A stretch of DNA of 40,368 bases from an uncultured Sediminibacterium sp. (GTDB lineage Bacteria; Bacteroidota; Bacteroidia; Chitinophagales; Chitinophagaceae): positions 1 to 40,368 of the forward strand of contig CALDSE010000026.1 in the NCBI GenBank assembly GCA_937911175.1, given 5' to 3'. Below are positions 25,817 through 35,136 of the stretch, piece after piece; the first letter of the stretch is position 1; each line of letters opens with the position of its first letter. Under the pieces are notes generated by a model, which did no database searches, was not told where the DNA came from, and worked only from the letters and a program-made list of their open reading frames with translations. Made by a program: the position numbers and the translations under genes.

Positions 25817-28800
25817 ATGTTGCAAATTATAAGTAAACTATTTGGAGGTTCGAAAAGCGAAAAGGACGTCAAAAAAATAGACCATTTAGTGGCTGTTATT
25901 AATGGCCATTTTAATAGCTATAAAGGCCTTTCCAACGACGAATTAAGAGCTAAAACCACTGAATTTAAGGCTAGAATTAAGGCCTATTTAGCCGAGACTG
26001 ATAGTCAAATTGAAGCCCTTCAAGCCGAGGCAGAAGCCCTGCCTATTAGCGATTTTATGGGTAGAGATGGTTTGTATGAGCAGGTAGATTTACTCAAAAA
26101 GGAAAGAGACACCACCTTGGAGAAGGTCCTATGGGACATTTTGCCAGAAGCCTTTGCGGTGGTGAAGGAAGTGGCCCGCAGATTTACAGAAGAAGAGCAG
26201 TTAGTGTCAACAGCTACCCAACTTGACAGGGATTTATCTGTCAAAAAAGAATATATCAGTATTAAGGGCGACCAGTCCGTATTCCAAACTACTTGGAAGG
26301 CAGCCGGAACTCCCATTACTTGGAACATGGTGCACTACGATGTGCAATTATTAGGAGGTATTGTTTTACACCAAGGTAAGATTGCCGAAATGTCAACAGG
26401 TGAGGGTAAAACTTTAGTTTCTACTTTACCCGCTTATTTAAATGCATTAGCCGGAGAAGGAGTGCACATTGTAACAGTGAACGATTACTTAGCCAAAAGA
26501 GATAGTGAATGGAATGGTACTTTATTTGAGTGGTTGGGTATTACAGTAGATTGTATCGATAAGCATCAACCGAATTCAGAAGAGCGTCGAAATGCTTACC
26601 GTGCAGGTATTACTTACGGAACCAATAATGAATTTGGATTTGATTATCTAAGAGATAATATGGTGCACACACCAGAAGAGATGGTGCAACGCAAACATCA
26701 TTACGCCATGGTGGATGAGGTGGATAGTGTATTAATTGATGATGCGCGTACACCTTTAATTATATCTGGTCCTATTGGCTATCAAACAGGAGAGCAACAA
26801 TTTTTTGAATTGAAACCAAGAATTGAAAAATTGGTGGAGATGCAAAAGAAAACGGTGAACCAATTTTTAATTGAAGCCAAAAAGAAAATAACAGAAGGCA
26901 ACGACGATCCTAAAGACGGCGGAAAGGCTTTGTATAGTGCGTTTAGAGGTTTACCTAAAAACAGTGCTATTATTAAATACTTAAGTGAGCCAGGTATTCG
27001 TGTTAAATTACAAAAGTCGGAGAATTATTATTTAGCAGATCAGCAAAAAGAAATGTCACATGTAGATGCTGATTTATTTTTCCATATTGATGAAAAAAAT
27101 AATTCAGTAGAATTAACCGATAAAGGTTTACAATTAATTACGAAGCAAGGAGAAGATCCGAATTTCTTTTTACTACCCGACATTAGTGTGGCCTTAAATG
27201 CCATTGATCAAAATGCCAATTTAAATACGGAAGAAAAATTTCAACAAAAAGAAAGTATTATCACCGACTATAGTATTAAGGCCGATCGTATTCACACAGT
27301 GAATCAATTATTAAAAGCCTATACTTTATTTGATAACGATGTGGAGTATGTAGTTATTGAAGGTCAAGTAAAAATTGTAGATGAGCAAACAGGTCGTATC
27401 ATGGAAGGGCGCCGTTATTCAGACGGACTACACCAAGCCATTGAAGCCAAAGAGAATGTAAAAATTGAAGCTTCTACACAAACTTATGCCACTATTACTT
27501 TGCAGAACTTTTTTAGAATGTACCATAAGTTAGCCGGTATGACAGGTACAGCAGAAACAGAGGCTTCAGAGTTTTGGAGTATTTATAAATTAGATGTGGT
27601 TTCTATTCCTACTAATATTCCAGCTATAAGAAATGACGAACAAGATTTAGTATATAAAACCAAGCGTGAAAAATTAGGGGCAGTCATTGAAGCCATTGTT
27701 GCTTTAAGAGATGAAGGGCGTCCTGTTTTATGTGGTACTACTTCGGTAGAGGTAAGTGAATTATTAAGTAGAATGTTGCGTCAACAAAATATTCCACACA
27801 ATGTCCTCAACGCAAAACAACATGCGCGTGAGGCACAAGTAGTTGCGGAAGCAGGTTTAACAGGAGCCGTTACGATTGCCACCAACATGGCAGGTCGTGG
27901 TACCGATATTAAATTAAGTCCTGAAGTAAAAGCGGCTGGCGGATTAGCCATACTAGGCACAGAGCGTCACGAGTCTCGTCGTGTAGACAGACAATTGCGC
28001 GGACGTGCTGGAAGACAAGGTGATCCAGGTTCTTCTCAATTCTTTATTTCTTTGGAAGATGATTTAATGCGCATGTTTGGAAGTGAGCGTATTGCTAAAG
28101 TGATGGACTTCGCAGGTTATAAAGAAGGAGAGGTTATTCAGCACAGTATGATCACAAAATCTATTGAGCGTGCACAGAAAAAAGTAGAAGAAAATAACTT
28201 TGGGGTAAGAAAGCGTTTATTGGAATATGATGATGTGATGAACAAACAAAGAACCGTGATTTATAAAAAAAGAAATCATGCTTTGTTTGGAGAAAGACTA
28301 GCCTTGGATTTAGACAATGCATTTTATCAAGTCATTGAAGGCGTGGTGACAAACTATAAATTGAACAACGATTACGAAGGACTTAAATTATCCTTAATTG
28401 TTCAGACAGGTTTTGATACTAAAATAACGCAAGATGAATTTAAGTCGACTAATGATGCTGCACTTGTAGAATTAGTCTATCAAGAAGCCATTGCACATTA
28501 TGAGTATAAGAAAAAGGAGATGATGAAACAAAGCATTCCTGTTTTCAAAAATATTAGAAAAAATCAAGGAGCGCATATTGAAAATGTGATAGTGCCAGTG
28601 GGCGATGGAAAAATTGCCTATAATGTACTGGTGAACTTAGACAAGAATGTAAGCACCGAAGGTGCTACATTGGCTGCTCAAGCAGAAAAAAATATTTCCC
28701 TAAGCTTTATTGACGATGCTTGGAAAGAACATTTAAGAGCCATGGACGATTTAAAACAATCGGTTCAAACTGCCACTTACGAACAAAAAGATCCGCTAGT

Positions 28801-29110
28801 TATTTATAAAATGGAGGCTTTTGAATTATTTAGAAAAATGGATTTAGAAATTAATCAAAAGCTAGTTCAATTTTTATGTCATGCGCATTTGCCTTTAGAA
28901 GATGCAGTGAAAGAAGGTCGTCAACAAAAAACAGACTTAAGTAAATTAAGTGCGAATAGAACAGAGGATGCGGGCAGCAATGCTTACAACGATCCAAGTG
29001 ATATTAAGCAAGCGCCTATTCAAGTAGGTCCTAAAACTGGACGCAACGATCCTTGTCCTTGTGGTAGCGGAAAAAAATTCAAAGCATGTCATGGAAAAGA
29101 TGTTGCTTAA
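25817..29110 (+). CDS. secA: Preprotein translocase ATPase SecA
   Basis: Motor that pushes unfolded precursors through SecYEG at the inner membrane. At 1097 residues it is longer than the E. coli protein (901), with extra sequence at about 60-105 and 125-175 before the first ATPase motif, common in Bacteroidota. Walker A is MSTGEGKT (192-199), the DEAD-type box VDEVDSVLIDDARTP lies near 298-312, and the second RecA domain has TNMAGRGTDI and LRGRAGRQGDPG. The C-terminal SEC-C zinc motif NDPCPCGSGKKFKACHG is intact, used for SecB or ribosome contact. The deoC frame begins inside its last codons. Confidence 0.97.
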   Translation: MLQIISKLFGGSKSEKDVKKIDHLVAVINGHFNSYKGLSNDELRAKTTEFKARIKAYLAETDSQIEALQAEAEALPISDFMGRDGLYEQVDLLKKERDTTLEKVLWDILPEAFAVVKEVARRFTEEEQLVSTATQLDRDLSVKKEYISIKGDQSVFQTTWKAAGTPITWNMVHYDVQLLGGIVLHQGKIAEMSTGEGKTLVSTLPAYLNALAGEGVHIVTVNDYLAKRDSEWNGTLFEWLGITVDCIDKHQPNSEERRNAYRAGITYGTNNEFGFDYLRDNMVHTPEEMVQRKHHYAMVDEVDSVLIDDARTPLIISGPIGYQTGEQQFFELKPRIEKLVEMQKKTVNQFLIEAKKKITEGNDDPKDGGKALYSAFRGLPKNSAIIKYLSEPGIRVKLQKSENYYLADQQKEMSHVDADLFFHIDEKNNSVELTDKGLQLITKQGEDPNFFLLPDISVALNAIDQNANLNTEEKFQQKESIITDYSIKADRIHTVNQLLKAYTLFDNDVEYVVIEGQVKIVDEQTGRIMEGRRYSDGLHQAIEAKENVKIEASTQTYATITLQNFFRMYHKLAGMTGTAETEASEFWSIYKLDVVSIPTNIPAIRNDEQDLVYKTKREKLGAVIEAIVALRDEGRPVLCGTTSVEVSELLSRMLRQQNIPHNVLNAKQHAREAQVVAEAGLTGAVTIATNMAGRGTDIKLSPEVKAAGGLAILGTERHESRRVDRQLRGRAGRQGDPGSSQFFISLEDDLMRMFGSERIAKVMDFAGYKEGEVIQHSMITKSIERAQKKVEENNFGVRKRLLEYDDVMNKQRTVIYKKRNHALFGERLALDLDNAFYQVIEGVVTNYKLNNDYEGLKLSLIVQTGFDTKITQDEFKSTNDAALVELVYQEAIAHYEYKKKEMMKQSIPVFKNIRKNQGAHIENVIVPVGDGKIAYNVLVNLDKNVSTEGATLAAQAEKNISLSFIDDAWKEHLRAMDDLKQSVQTATYEQKDPLVIYKMEAFELFRKMDLEINQKLVQFLCHAHLPLEDAVKEGRQQKTDLSKLSANRTEDAGSNAYNDPSDIKQAPIQVGPKTGRNDPCPCGSGKKFKACHGKDVA

Positions 29111-29777
29111 TAAATACATCGACCATACTATTTTAAAACCCACTTGTTTAGTGGCGGACATTGAAAAATTATGTGCTGAAGCAAAGCAGTATGATTTTGC
29201 TGCAGTATGCGTGCCTCCCAATTTTGTGAAATTAGCCAAAGAAAAAGTAGCGGGTTCTACTGTGCAAGTAGCCACCGTTATTGGATTTCCTTTTGGATAC
29301 AGTGCTACGGAAGCAAAAATTGCAGAAATTATATTAGCCATGGTAGATGGCGCCGATGAATTAGATGTGGTAGCGAATATCTCAGCCATTAAAAATGCAG
29401 ACTGGTCAGCTATTGCAGATGAAATCAATCATATCATGCCTATTATTCGTTCTAAGGGTAAGATTGTAAAAATCATTATTGAATCTGGTGTATTAACCGA
29501 TGATGAAATTATTAAGTGTTGTGATATTTATGGCATTGCAGGTATTGATTATTTAAAAACATCTACCGGCTATGCAGAAAAAGGGGCTAGTGTAGAAGCC
29601 GTTAAATTATTTAGAAAACATTTACCCGATCAGGTACAAATAAAAGCTTCAGGCGGTATTAGAGATTATGCCACTGCGCAATTAATGATAGACGCCGGCG
29701 CTACGCGCATAGGTTGTAGCGCGGGGGTGGCCATAGTATCGGGCGCGAATACAGATAATGTAAAATCAAATTATTAA
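29100..29777 (+). CDS. deoC: Deoxyribose-phosphate aldolase
   Basis: Class I aldolase of 225 residues splitting 2-deoxyribose 5-phosphate into acetaldehyde and glyceraldehyde 3-phosphate in deoxynucleoside catabolism. From the ATG at 29100 the start MLLNKYIDHTILKPT fits the family; an ATG three codons earlier (29091) is also possible. The proton-relay D89 (DELDVV), Schiff-base K153 (YLKTSTGY) and K182 (IKASGGIRD) are all present. The gene overlaps the secA stop by 11 bases, so translation may be coupled. The M20 amidohydrolase follows after 13 bases. Confidence 0.95.
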   Translation: MLLNKYIDHTILKPTCLVADIEKLCAEAKQYDFAAVCVPPNFVKLAKEKVAGSTVQVATVIGFPFGYSATEAKIAEIILAMVDGADELDVVANISAIKNADWSAIADEINHIMPIIRSKGKIVKIIIESGVLTDDEIIKCCDIYGIAGIDYLKTSTGYAEKGASVEAVKLFRKHLPDQVQIKASGGIRDYATAQLMIDAGATRIGCSAGVAIVSGANTDNVKSNY

Positions 29778-29790
29778 CTTTACTATTATC

Positions 29791-30972
29791 ATGTTATTAG
29801 AGAAAATAAAATCATTAGCCAAGCAGCATCAAGCAGAAAACGTTTCTATACGTAGGCATTTGCATGCAAATCCTGAATTAAGTTATCAAGAATTTGAAAC
29901 TAGTAAGTATGTTCAAGCGCAATTAAAAGCTATTGGCATTCCATTTACTGTTATTGCGACTACAGGTGTACTAGGTATTATTGAAGGAAAAAATCCAAGC
30001 AAGCGAGTAGTGGCACTTCGTGCCGATATGGACGCCCTTCCTATTATTGAAGAAAATAAAGTCGATTATATTTCTACTAAAGAAGGCGTGATGCATGCCT
30101 GCGGACATGATGTGCATACCACTATTTTATTAGGCGCTGCAAAAATTTTATGGAGCTTGCGTGAAGAATTTGAAGGCACTATAAAATTATTATTTCAACC
30201 GGGGGAAGAAAAAAATCCGGGAGGAGCAAGTTATATGATTCGTGATGGAGCGCTTAAAAACCCAGTGCCAGCAGGCATTGTAGGCTTACACGTACATCCA
30301 GGTTTAAATCATGGAAAATTAAGTTTTAGAAAAGGACGTGTGATGGCCAGTGCCGATGAATTATATGTTTCTATTAAAGGTCCTGGTGGACATGCTGCCA
30401 CACCACATCAAACAGTAGATACTGTTTTAGTAGCTGCACAATTAATTACTAGTTTACAAACTATTATAGCGCGCAATCGCGATCCACAAAATCCATCTGT
30501 ACTTTCTATTTGTTCTGTGCATGGTGGTAATACTACTAATGTTATTCCAACTGAAGTAAAACTAATGGGCACTTTCAGGGCCATGGATGAAGTATGGCGT
30601 TTTAAAGCACATGAATTAATGATGCAACAAGCCAAAGGTTTATCATTAGCTACTGGTGCTGAAATAGACTTTAAAGTAGATGTAGGTTATCCTACTGTCG
30701 ATAATGAACCTATTATTACAGAAGCTGCTTGGAAATTAGCAGATACTTATATGGGTGCCAGCAATGTAGAAGAAACAGAAAAAAGAATGGGCGCCGAAGA
30801 TTTTGGTTATTATTCTCAAGTCATTCCTGGTTGCTTTTTTAGATTAGGTGTTCGCAATGAAAATAAAGGCATTATACATAATGTACATACCCCTAACTTT
30901 AATATTGAGGAAGAATCCATTGAAAATGGAGTGGGCATGATGGCCTGGTTGGGCACTCAATTATTTGCATAA
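29791..30972 (+). CDS. M20-family metal-dependent amidohydrolase
   Basis: The 393-residue enzyme is of the M20D type (N-acyl amino acid amidohydrolase, hippurate hydrolase, IAA-amino acid hydrolase group). The di-metal centre is visible: C104 and H106 in HACGHDVHT, E139/E140 in FQPGEEKNPGG, H167 in GLHVHP and the late His in IHNVHTPNF. The dimerisation domain contains GPGGHAATPHQTVD. No signal peptide is seen, so it is cytoplasmic. It would release free amino acids from N-acyl forms or dipeptides. It shares orientation with deoC (13-base gap), but a metabolic link is not evident. Confidence 0.88.
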   Translation: MLLEKIKSLAKQHQAENVSIRRHLHANPELSYQEFETSKYVQAQLKAIGIPFTVIATTGVLGIIEGKNPSKRVVALRADMDALPIIEENKVDYISTKEGVMHACGHDVHTTILLGAAKILWSLREEFEGTIKLLFQPGEEKNPGGASYMIRDGALKNPVPAGIVGLHVHPGLNHGKLSFRKGRVMASADELYVSIKGPGGHAATPHQTVDTVLVAAQLITSLQTIIARNRDPQNPSVLSICSVHGGNTTNVIPTEVKLMGTFRAMDEVWRFKAHELMMQQAKGLSLATGAEIDFKVDVGYPTVDNEPIITEAAWKLADTYMGASNVEETEKRMGAEDFGYYSQVIPGCFFRLGVRNENKGIIHNVHTPNFNIEEESIENGVGMMAWLGTQLFA

Positions 30973-31026
30973 AGCACTATATTTCAACAATATATACTAC
31001 AAAAACCTCGTTTTGTATATATTCAG

Positions 31027-31034
31027 TAGCTTTG
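31027..31034 (+). promoter_or_regulatory. -7 element for the malic enzyme gene
   Basis: TAGCTTTG is an exact TAnnTTTG match 38 bases before the malic enzyme ATG. No -33 box was found at normal spacing. Confidence 0.4.
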
Positions 31035-31072
31035 TAAAAGTCGAAAACTAACACTCGTTATAAATTTATTAC

Positions 31073-33415
31073 ATGTCGAATAAAGAAAACTCAAGAAAGG
31101 AACAGGCTTTAGAATACCATGCTAATGGCAGACCAGGTAAAATTGAAGTGGTTCCTACCAAGGAAGCTAAAACGCAAAAAGACTTATCTCTTGCATACAG
31201 CCCAGGGGTAGCCATTCCATGTACAGAGATAAAAAACAATCCATCCGATGTATTTAAGTATACCGCGAAAGGAAATTTAGTAGGTGTGATTACCAATGGA
31301 ACCGCTGTTTTAGGTTTAGGTAATATTGGACCCTTGGCTAGTAAGCCGGTGATGGAAGGAAAGGCTGTACTTTTTAAAATTTTCGCAGACATTGATGTAT
31401 TTGATATTGAGATTAACGAAACCGATCCCGATAAATTTGTAGAAATTGTAAAATCTTTAGAGCCCACATTCGGCGGTATAAATTTAGAAGATATAAAAGC
31501 ACCTGAGTGTTTTTATATAGAGCAAAAATTAAAAGAATCCATGTCCATTCCGGTAATGCATGATGACCAACATGGAACTGCCATTATTAGTAGTGCTGCT
31601 TTATTAAATGCATTAGAGTTACAAAAGAAAAAAATTGAGAAAGCAAAGTTTGTAGTCAGTGGCGCAGGTGCTGCTGCCATGGCTTGTATTAAATTATATG
31701 TATCCTTAGGGGCCAGGTATGAAAACTTTATTTTGTTTGATAAAGATGGCGTACTGCATACAGGCAGAACCGATTTAGGAGAAGATAGAAAACCATTTGC
31801 GATTAAAGCAGAGAATATGACCTTGGTGCAAGCCTTTAAAACTGCCGATGTGTTTTTAGGCTTAAGCGTGGGTAATATTGTAACTGTGGAAATGGTAGCC
31901 TCTATGCCAAAAAATCCGATTGTATTTGCTTTAGCGAATCCCGATCCTGAAATTGATTATGAAGCTGCTACTTCAGCAAGAAAAGATATTATCATGGCCA
32001 CTGGTAGGTCCGATTTTCCTAATCAAGTGAATAATGTTTTAGGTTTCCCTTATATATTTAGAGGCGCTTTAGATGTGCGTGCAAAGTCTATTAATGAAGC
32101 TATGAAGTTAGCGGCAGTCAATGCGCTAGCAGACTTAGCAAAATCGGCTGTGCCTGATTCGGTGAACATGGCGTATAATCAACAAAGTTTATGTTTTGGT
32201 CCAGAATATATTATTCCCAAACCATTAGATCCAAGATTATTAAGTACGCTTGCGCCTGCAGTTGCAAAAGCAGCAGTAGCATCGGGTGTAGCGCAACAGC
32301 CAATTTCAAATTGGGAGGAATATGAATTACAATTAAATAAGCGTTTAGGTTTAGATAATCAGTTAATGCGTTTAATTAGTAATAAAGCGCGTCGCGATCC
32401 AAAACGTTTAGTATTTGCCGATGCAGAAAATATTAAAATATTAAAAGCAGCTAGTATTGTATACGACGATGGTATTGCTTATCCTATTTTATTAGGTAAT
32501 GAAACCAGAATCAAAAATATAGCGGATGCCAATAATATTGATATTAGCGACTTGCCTATTATTGATGTTAGAAGCGATGAGATGGAAGAGAAAAGAGAAT
32601 TTTTTGGATCTATCTTATTTCAAAAAAGACAACGCAAGGGTATTAATAAACACGAGAGCTTAAAATTAATGCGCACGCAAAATTATTTTGGTGCCATGAT
32701 GGTAGAAACAGGAGAAGCAGATGCAATGTTGTCAGGACTTACAAGAAATTATAGCGATGGCATTAAACCAGCGCTTCATATTATTGGTACAGAAGAGGGT
32801 GTGAAGAAAATTGCAGGTATGTATTTACTCTTGACTAAAAAAGGTCCTTTGTTTTTAGCAGATACGACCGTGAATATTAATCCTAATGCAGAAGAGCTTG
32901 CAGATATTGCATTACTTGTTGCTAAAGAAGTGCGCAATTTTAATATGGAGCCAAGAATTGCTATGTTAAGTTATTCCAACTTTGGAAGTAGCGATACACC
33001 AGAAGCACAAATGGTTGCAGAAGCCACTAGAATTATCAAACAACGCAATCCTTCTTTAATTGTAGATGGTGAAATGCAAGGTATGATGGCATTCAATAAA
33101 GAAATCTTAAAAGAAAATTATCCATTCAGCGATTTAGTAGACGCGCAAGTGAATGTATTAATCTTCCCTAATTTAACTTCTGGTAATATAGCTTATCATT
33201 TATTAAAAGAAATAGGTGGGGTAGATATTATTGGTCCAATCTTACTTGGTTTAAAGAAACCTGTGAATATATTACAATTAGGTTCAGGGGTGAGAAATAT
33301 CATAAATATGGCTACTGTGGCTGTGGTAGATGCGCAGTTAAAAACTAGAGTAGATACCAACTCAGAAGTTCAAAGAGTAAGTTGGTGGAAGCGTATGAAA
33401 AAGAGAAAGAAATAG
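31073..33415 (+). CDS. maeB: Malic enzyme with C-terminal phosphotransacetylase-like domain
   Basis: The 780-residue MaeB-type enzyme decarboxylates malate to pyruvate with reduction of NADP. The malic domain (about 15-150) has catalytic Y42 in AYSPGVA and K97 in MEGKAVLFK, plus the metal-binding EDIKAPE and HDDQHGTA segments. The NAD(P)-binding domain (about 160-400) has SGAGAAAMACIK. Residues from about 430 on form a phosphate acetyltransferase-like domain (VFADAENIKILKAAS; MLSGLTRNYSDGIKPALHII; LIVDGEMQG), which in characterised MaeB proteins is regulatory and binds acetyl-CoA rather than catalysing. NADP use is inferred from the family. The MlaE gene follows by 14 bases. Confidence 0.95.
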   Translation: MSNKENSRKEQALEYHANGRPGKIEVVPTKEAKTQKDLSLAYSPGVAIPCTEIKNNPSDVFKYTAKGNLVGVITNGTAVLGLGNIGPLASKPVMEGKAVLFKIFADIDVFDIEINETDPDKFVEIVKSLEPTFGGINLEDIKAPECFYIEQKLKESMSIPVMHDDQHGTAIISSAALLNALELQKKKIEKAKFVVSGAGAAAMACIKLYVSLGARYENFILFDKDGVLHTGRTDLGEDRKPFAIKAENMTLVQAFKTADVFLGLSVGNIVTVEMVASMPKNPIVFALANPDPEIDYEAATSARKDIIMATGRSDFPNQVNNVLGFPYIFRGALDVRAKSINEAMKLAAVNALADLAKSAVPDSVNMAYNQQSLCFGPEYIIPKPLDPRLLSTLAPAVAKAAVASGVAQQPISNWEEYELQLNKRLGLDNQLMRLISNKARRDPKRLVFADAENIKILKAASIVYDDGIAYPILLGNETRIKNIADANNIDISDLPIIDVRSDEMEEKREFFGSILFQKRQRKGINKHESLKLMRTQNYFGAMMVETGEADAMLSGLTRNYSDGIKPALHIIGTEEGVKKIAGMYLLLTKKGPLFLADTTVNINPNAEELADIALLVAKEVRNFNMEPRIAMLSYSNFGSSDTPEAQMVAEATRIIKQRNPSLIVDGEMQGMMAFNKEILKENYPFSDLVDAQVNVLIFPNLTSGNIAYHLLKEIGGVDIIGPILLGLKKPVNILQLGSGVRNIINMATVAVVDAQLKTRVDTNSEVQRVSWWKRMKKRKK

Positions 33416-33429
33416 GCTATTTTTGCGGT

Positions 33430-34167
33430 ATGAATATTTTTACTCATTTTGGTTATTATCTTTTGATGTTGAAGGGGATGTTTACATCTGCTGAAAACAA
33501 AAAAATGTTTTGGAATGAGTATATCAAACAATGTTACGATATTGGATTTGGCTCATTGCCCATTGTTATTATTATTTCCTTTTTTTTAGGGGCGGTTATT
33601 ACAGTTCAAACGGCTGCTCAGTTTGTCAATCCTTTAATTCCTATAACTACTGTAGGTATTGTTGTTAGAGATAGTATGTTACTTGAATTTGCTCCTTCCT
33701 TTTTAAGTATTGTTTTAGCAGGTGTGGTAGGCTCAAAGATTGCAAGTGAATTAGGCAATATGCGCATTAGCGAGCAAATAGACGCACTTGAAATTATGGG
33801 CATTAATACTAAGAACTATTTAATACTTCCTAAAATACTAGCTTGTTTTACTATTGTGCCTTTGTTAGTAGGAGTGTCTGCTGTGATTGGCGTTTGGGGC
33901 GGTTATTTTGTAGGTGGGCTTACAGGTTCTGTAGCGCCTGAAATTTTTATAATGGGTATTAGAAAAGGTTTTGAGGCGCATTATGTAACTATTGCCTTTT
34001 ATAAATCGTTTATTTTCTCATTTATTATAAGTACAGTGCCTTGTTATTTTGGTTACAATGTTAAAGGAGGGGCACTAGAAATTGGGAAAGCGGGCACGCA
34101 GTCGGTGGTGGTAAGTTGTATACTTATACTCATTGCCGATTATTTAGTAGCTGCCATTGCTATTTAA
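33430..34167 (+). CDS. MlaE/YrbE-family ABC transporter permease
   Basis: The 245-residue inner-membrane permease belongs to the MCE (Mla) lipid transport system that moves phospholipids between the membranes. Start taken at the ATG at 33430; a GTG at 33382 would overlap malic enzyme. About five or six hydrophobic segments follow; SFFLGAVITVQTAAQF, APSFLSIVLAGVVGSKIASELGNMR and the EQIDALEIMGINTKNYLILPK coupling motif are classic MlaE. The matching ATPase gene is 11 kb away on the other strand and no MCE-domain protein is adjacent. The gene is 81 bases before the DUF3050 gene. Confidence 0.92.
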   Translation: MNIFTHFGYYLLMLKGMFTSAENKKMFWNEYIKQCYDIGFGSLPIVIIISFFLGAVITVQTAAQFVNPLIPITTVGIVVRDSMLLEFAPSFLSIVLAGVVGSKIASELGNMRISEQIDALEIMGINTKNYLILPKILACFTIVPLLVGVSAVIGVWGGYFVGGLTGSVAPEIFIMGIRKGFEAHYVTIAFYKSFIFSFIISTVPCYFGYNVKGGALEIGKAGTQSVVVSCILILIADYLVAAIAI

Positions 34168-34248
34168 GTTAACTTAGTAGTACAAATTTATTTTTCCTAA
34201 ATATTGAACAAAACCTAGTGGGCTTTTGTTTTATTAGAAAATAGATAT

Positions 34249-35019
34249 ATGCATTCTCAGGTAGCCTTATTGAATAAAAAAATTGCCCCTATGAGGGCTC
34301 AGCTTTTAGCACATCCCGTGTATTCAAAAATTAACAATTTAGAGGGGCTGAAAAATTTCGTACAATTTCATGTTTTTGCTGTGTGGGACTTTATGAGTTT
34401 ATTAAAATCCTTACAAATTGGTTTGACCAGCGTACAGCTTCCTTGGGTACCCGTGGGCACAGCCAATACCAGGTATTTAATTAATGAAATTGTACTAGGG
34501 GAAGAATCTGATGTAGATGAGCATGATAATCGAATTAGTCATTTCGAATTATATTTGAAGGCCATGCGCCAAATGGGAGCATCCACTTCTTTAATAGATG
34601 CTTTAATGCATGAAATACAAAGTGGTCAGTCCATTGAAAAAGCCATTGAAAAATCGGCATTGCCTCAAAAGGTTAAAATGTTTTTAGCTTATACATTTGA
34701 AGTAGCCCAAGATGCGCCATTACATGTTAAAGCCGCTGTGTTTACATTTGGAAGAGAGGATTTAATTCCAGATATGTTCACAGAAATTTTACATAAAATT
34801 TACGCAGACCATCCAAATCTGGTTTCCACTTTCAAATACTACATCGAAAGGCATATTGAAGTGGATGGTGGGCACCATAGCCATCTGGCCTTAGAAATGG
34901 TTGCCGAATTATGTGGGGAGGATACTGCCAAATGGGAGCAGGCCGCCGCAGCATCCTTAAAAGCATTGGAAATGAGGTCGCTTCTTTGGGATGCTATTAT
35001 GGAACATACGGTAGTTTAG
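34249..35019 (+). CDS. DUF3050 family protein, heme-oxygenase-like fold
   Basis: The 256-residue cytoplasmic all-helical protein is of DUF3050, which is thought to have a heme-oxygenase-like fold related to diiron oxidases (HDO superfamily). Candidate metal-binding or conserved residues fall in the expected helices: H41 (QFHVFAVWDFM), E80 and E85/E86 (INEIVLGEES), H98 (ISHFELYLKA), E170 (FGREDLIPDM), H202 and E204-D206-H209/H210 (RHIEVDGGHHSH). That spread resembles the E/H/D pattern of this fold, but I have not assigned ligands. No obvious enzyme partner gene adjoins; the flanks are an Mla permease and an orphan HigA. The reaction is unknown to me. Confidence 0.85.
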   Translation: MHSQVALLNKKIAPMRAQLLAHPVYSKINNLEGLKNFVQFHVFAVWDFMSLLKSLQIGLTSVQLPWVPVGTANTRYLINEIVLGEESDVDEHDNRISHFELYLKAMRQMGASTSLIDALMHEIQSGQSIEKAIEKSALPQKVKMFLAYTFEVAQDAPLHVKAAVFTFGREDLIPDMFTEILHKIYADHPNLVSTFKYYIERHIEVDGGHHSHLALEMVAELCGEDTAKWEQAAAASLKALEMRSLLWDAIMEHTVV

Positions 35020-35060
35020 AATTTCCGAACTGTTCAACTACCGAGGATTAATCGGTAGTT
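35009..35060. repeat. Three alternating pairing segments at the DUF3050 end
   Basis: CGGTAGTT (35009-35016, spanning the stop codon), AACTACCGA (35036-35044) and TCGGTAGTT (35052-35060) allow two mutually exclusive hairpins. The second has a perfect nine-base stem with a seven-base loop. There is no T-run, so it is not a standard terminator. Confidence 0.6.
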
Positions 35061-35088
35061 CAAAATGAAAGGTGTTAGAAAAATATCG

Positions 35089-35113
35089 AGTTGTCAAGGA
35101 TATCTTGACAACT
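35089..35113. repeat. Perfect ten-base inverted repeat
   Basis: AGTTGTCAAG (35089-35098) and CTTGACAACT (35104-35113) flank a five-base loop. It lies 29 bases after the first hairpin and between the convergent DUF3050 and higA genes, where it could help end or stabilise either transcript. Confidence 0.6.
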
Positions 35114-35136
35114 GAAATAGCTTAGGTAATAATTGC

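Noticed and set aside
33418-33425. TATTTTTG before the MlaE-like gene as a promoter
   Set aside because: It ends four bases before the ATG, so transcription would start inside the coding region; likely chance in AT-rich DNA.
34204-34234. AACAAAA/TTTTGTT stem before DUF3050 as a terminator
   Set aside because: The stem has a bulge and few G-C pairs, so it is too weak to call.
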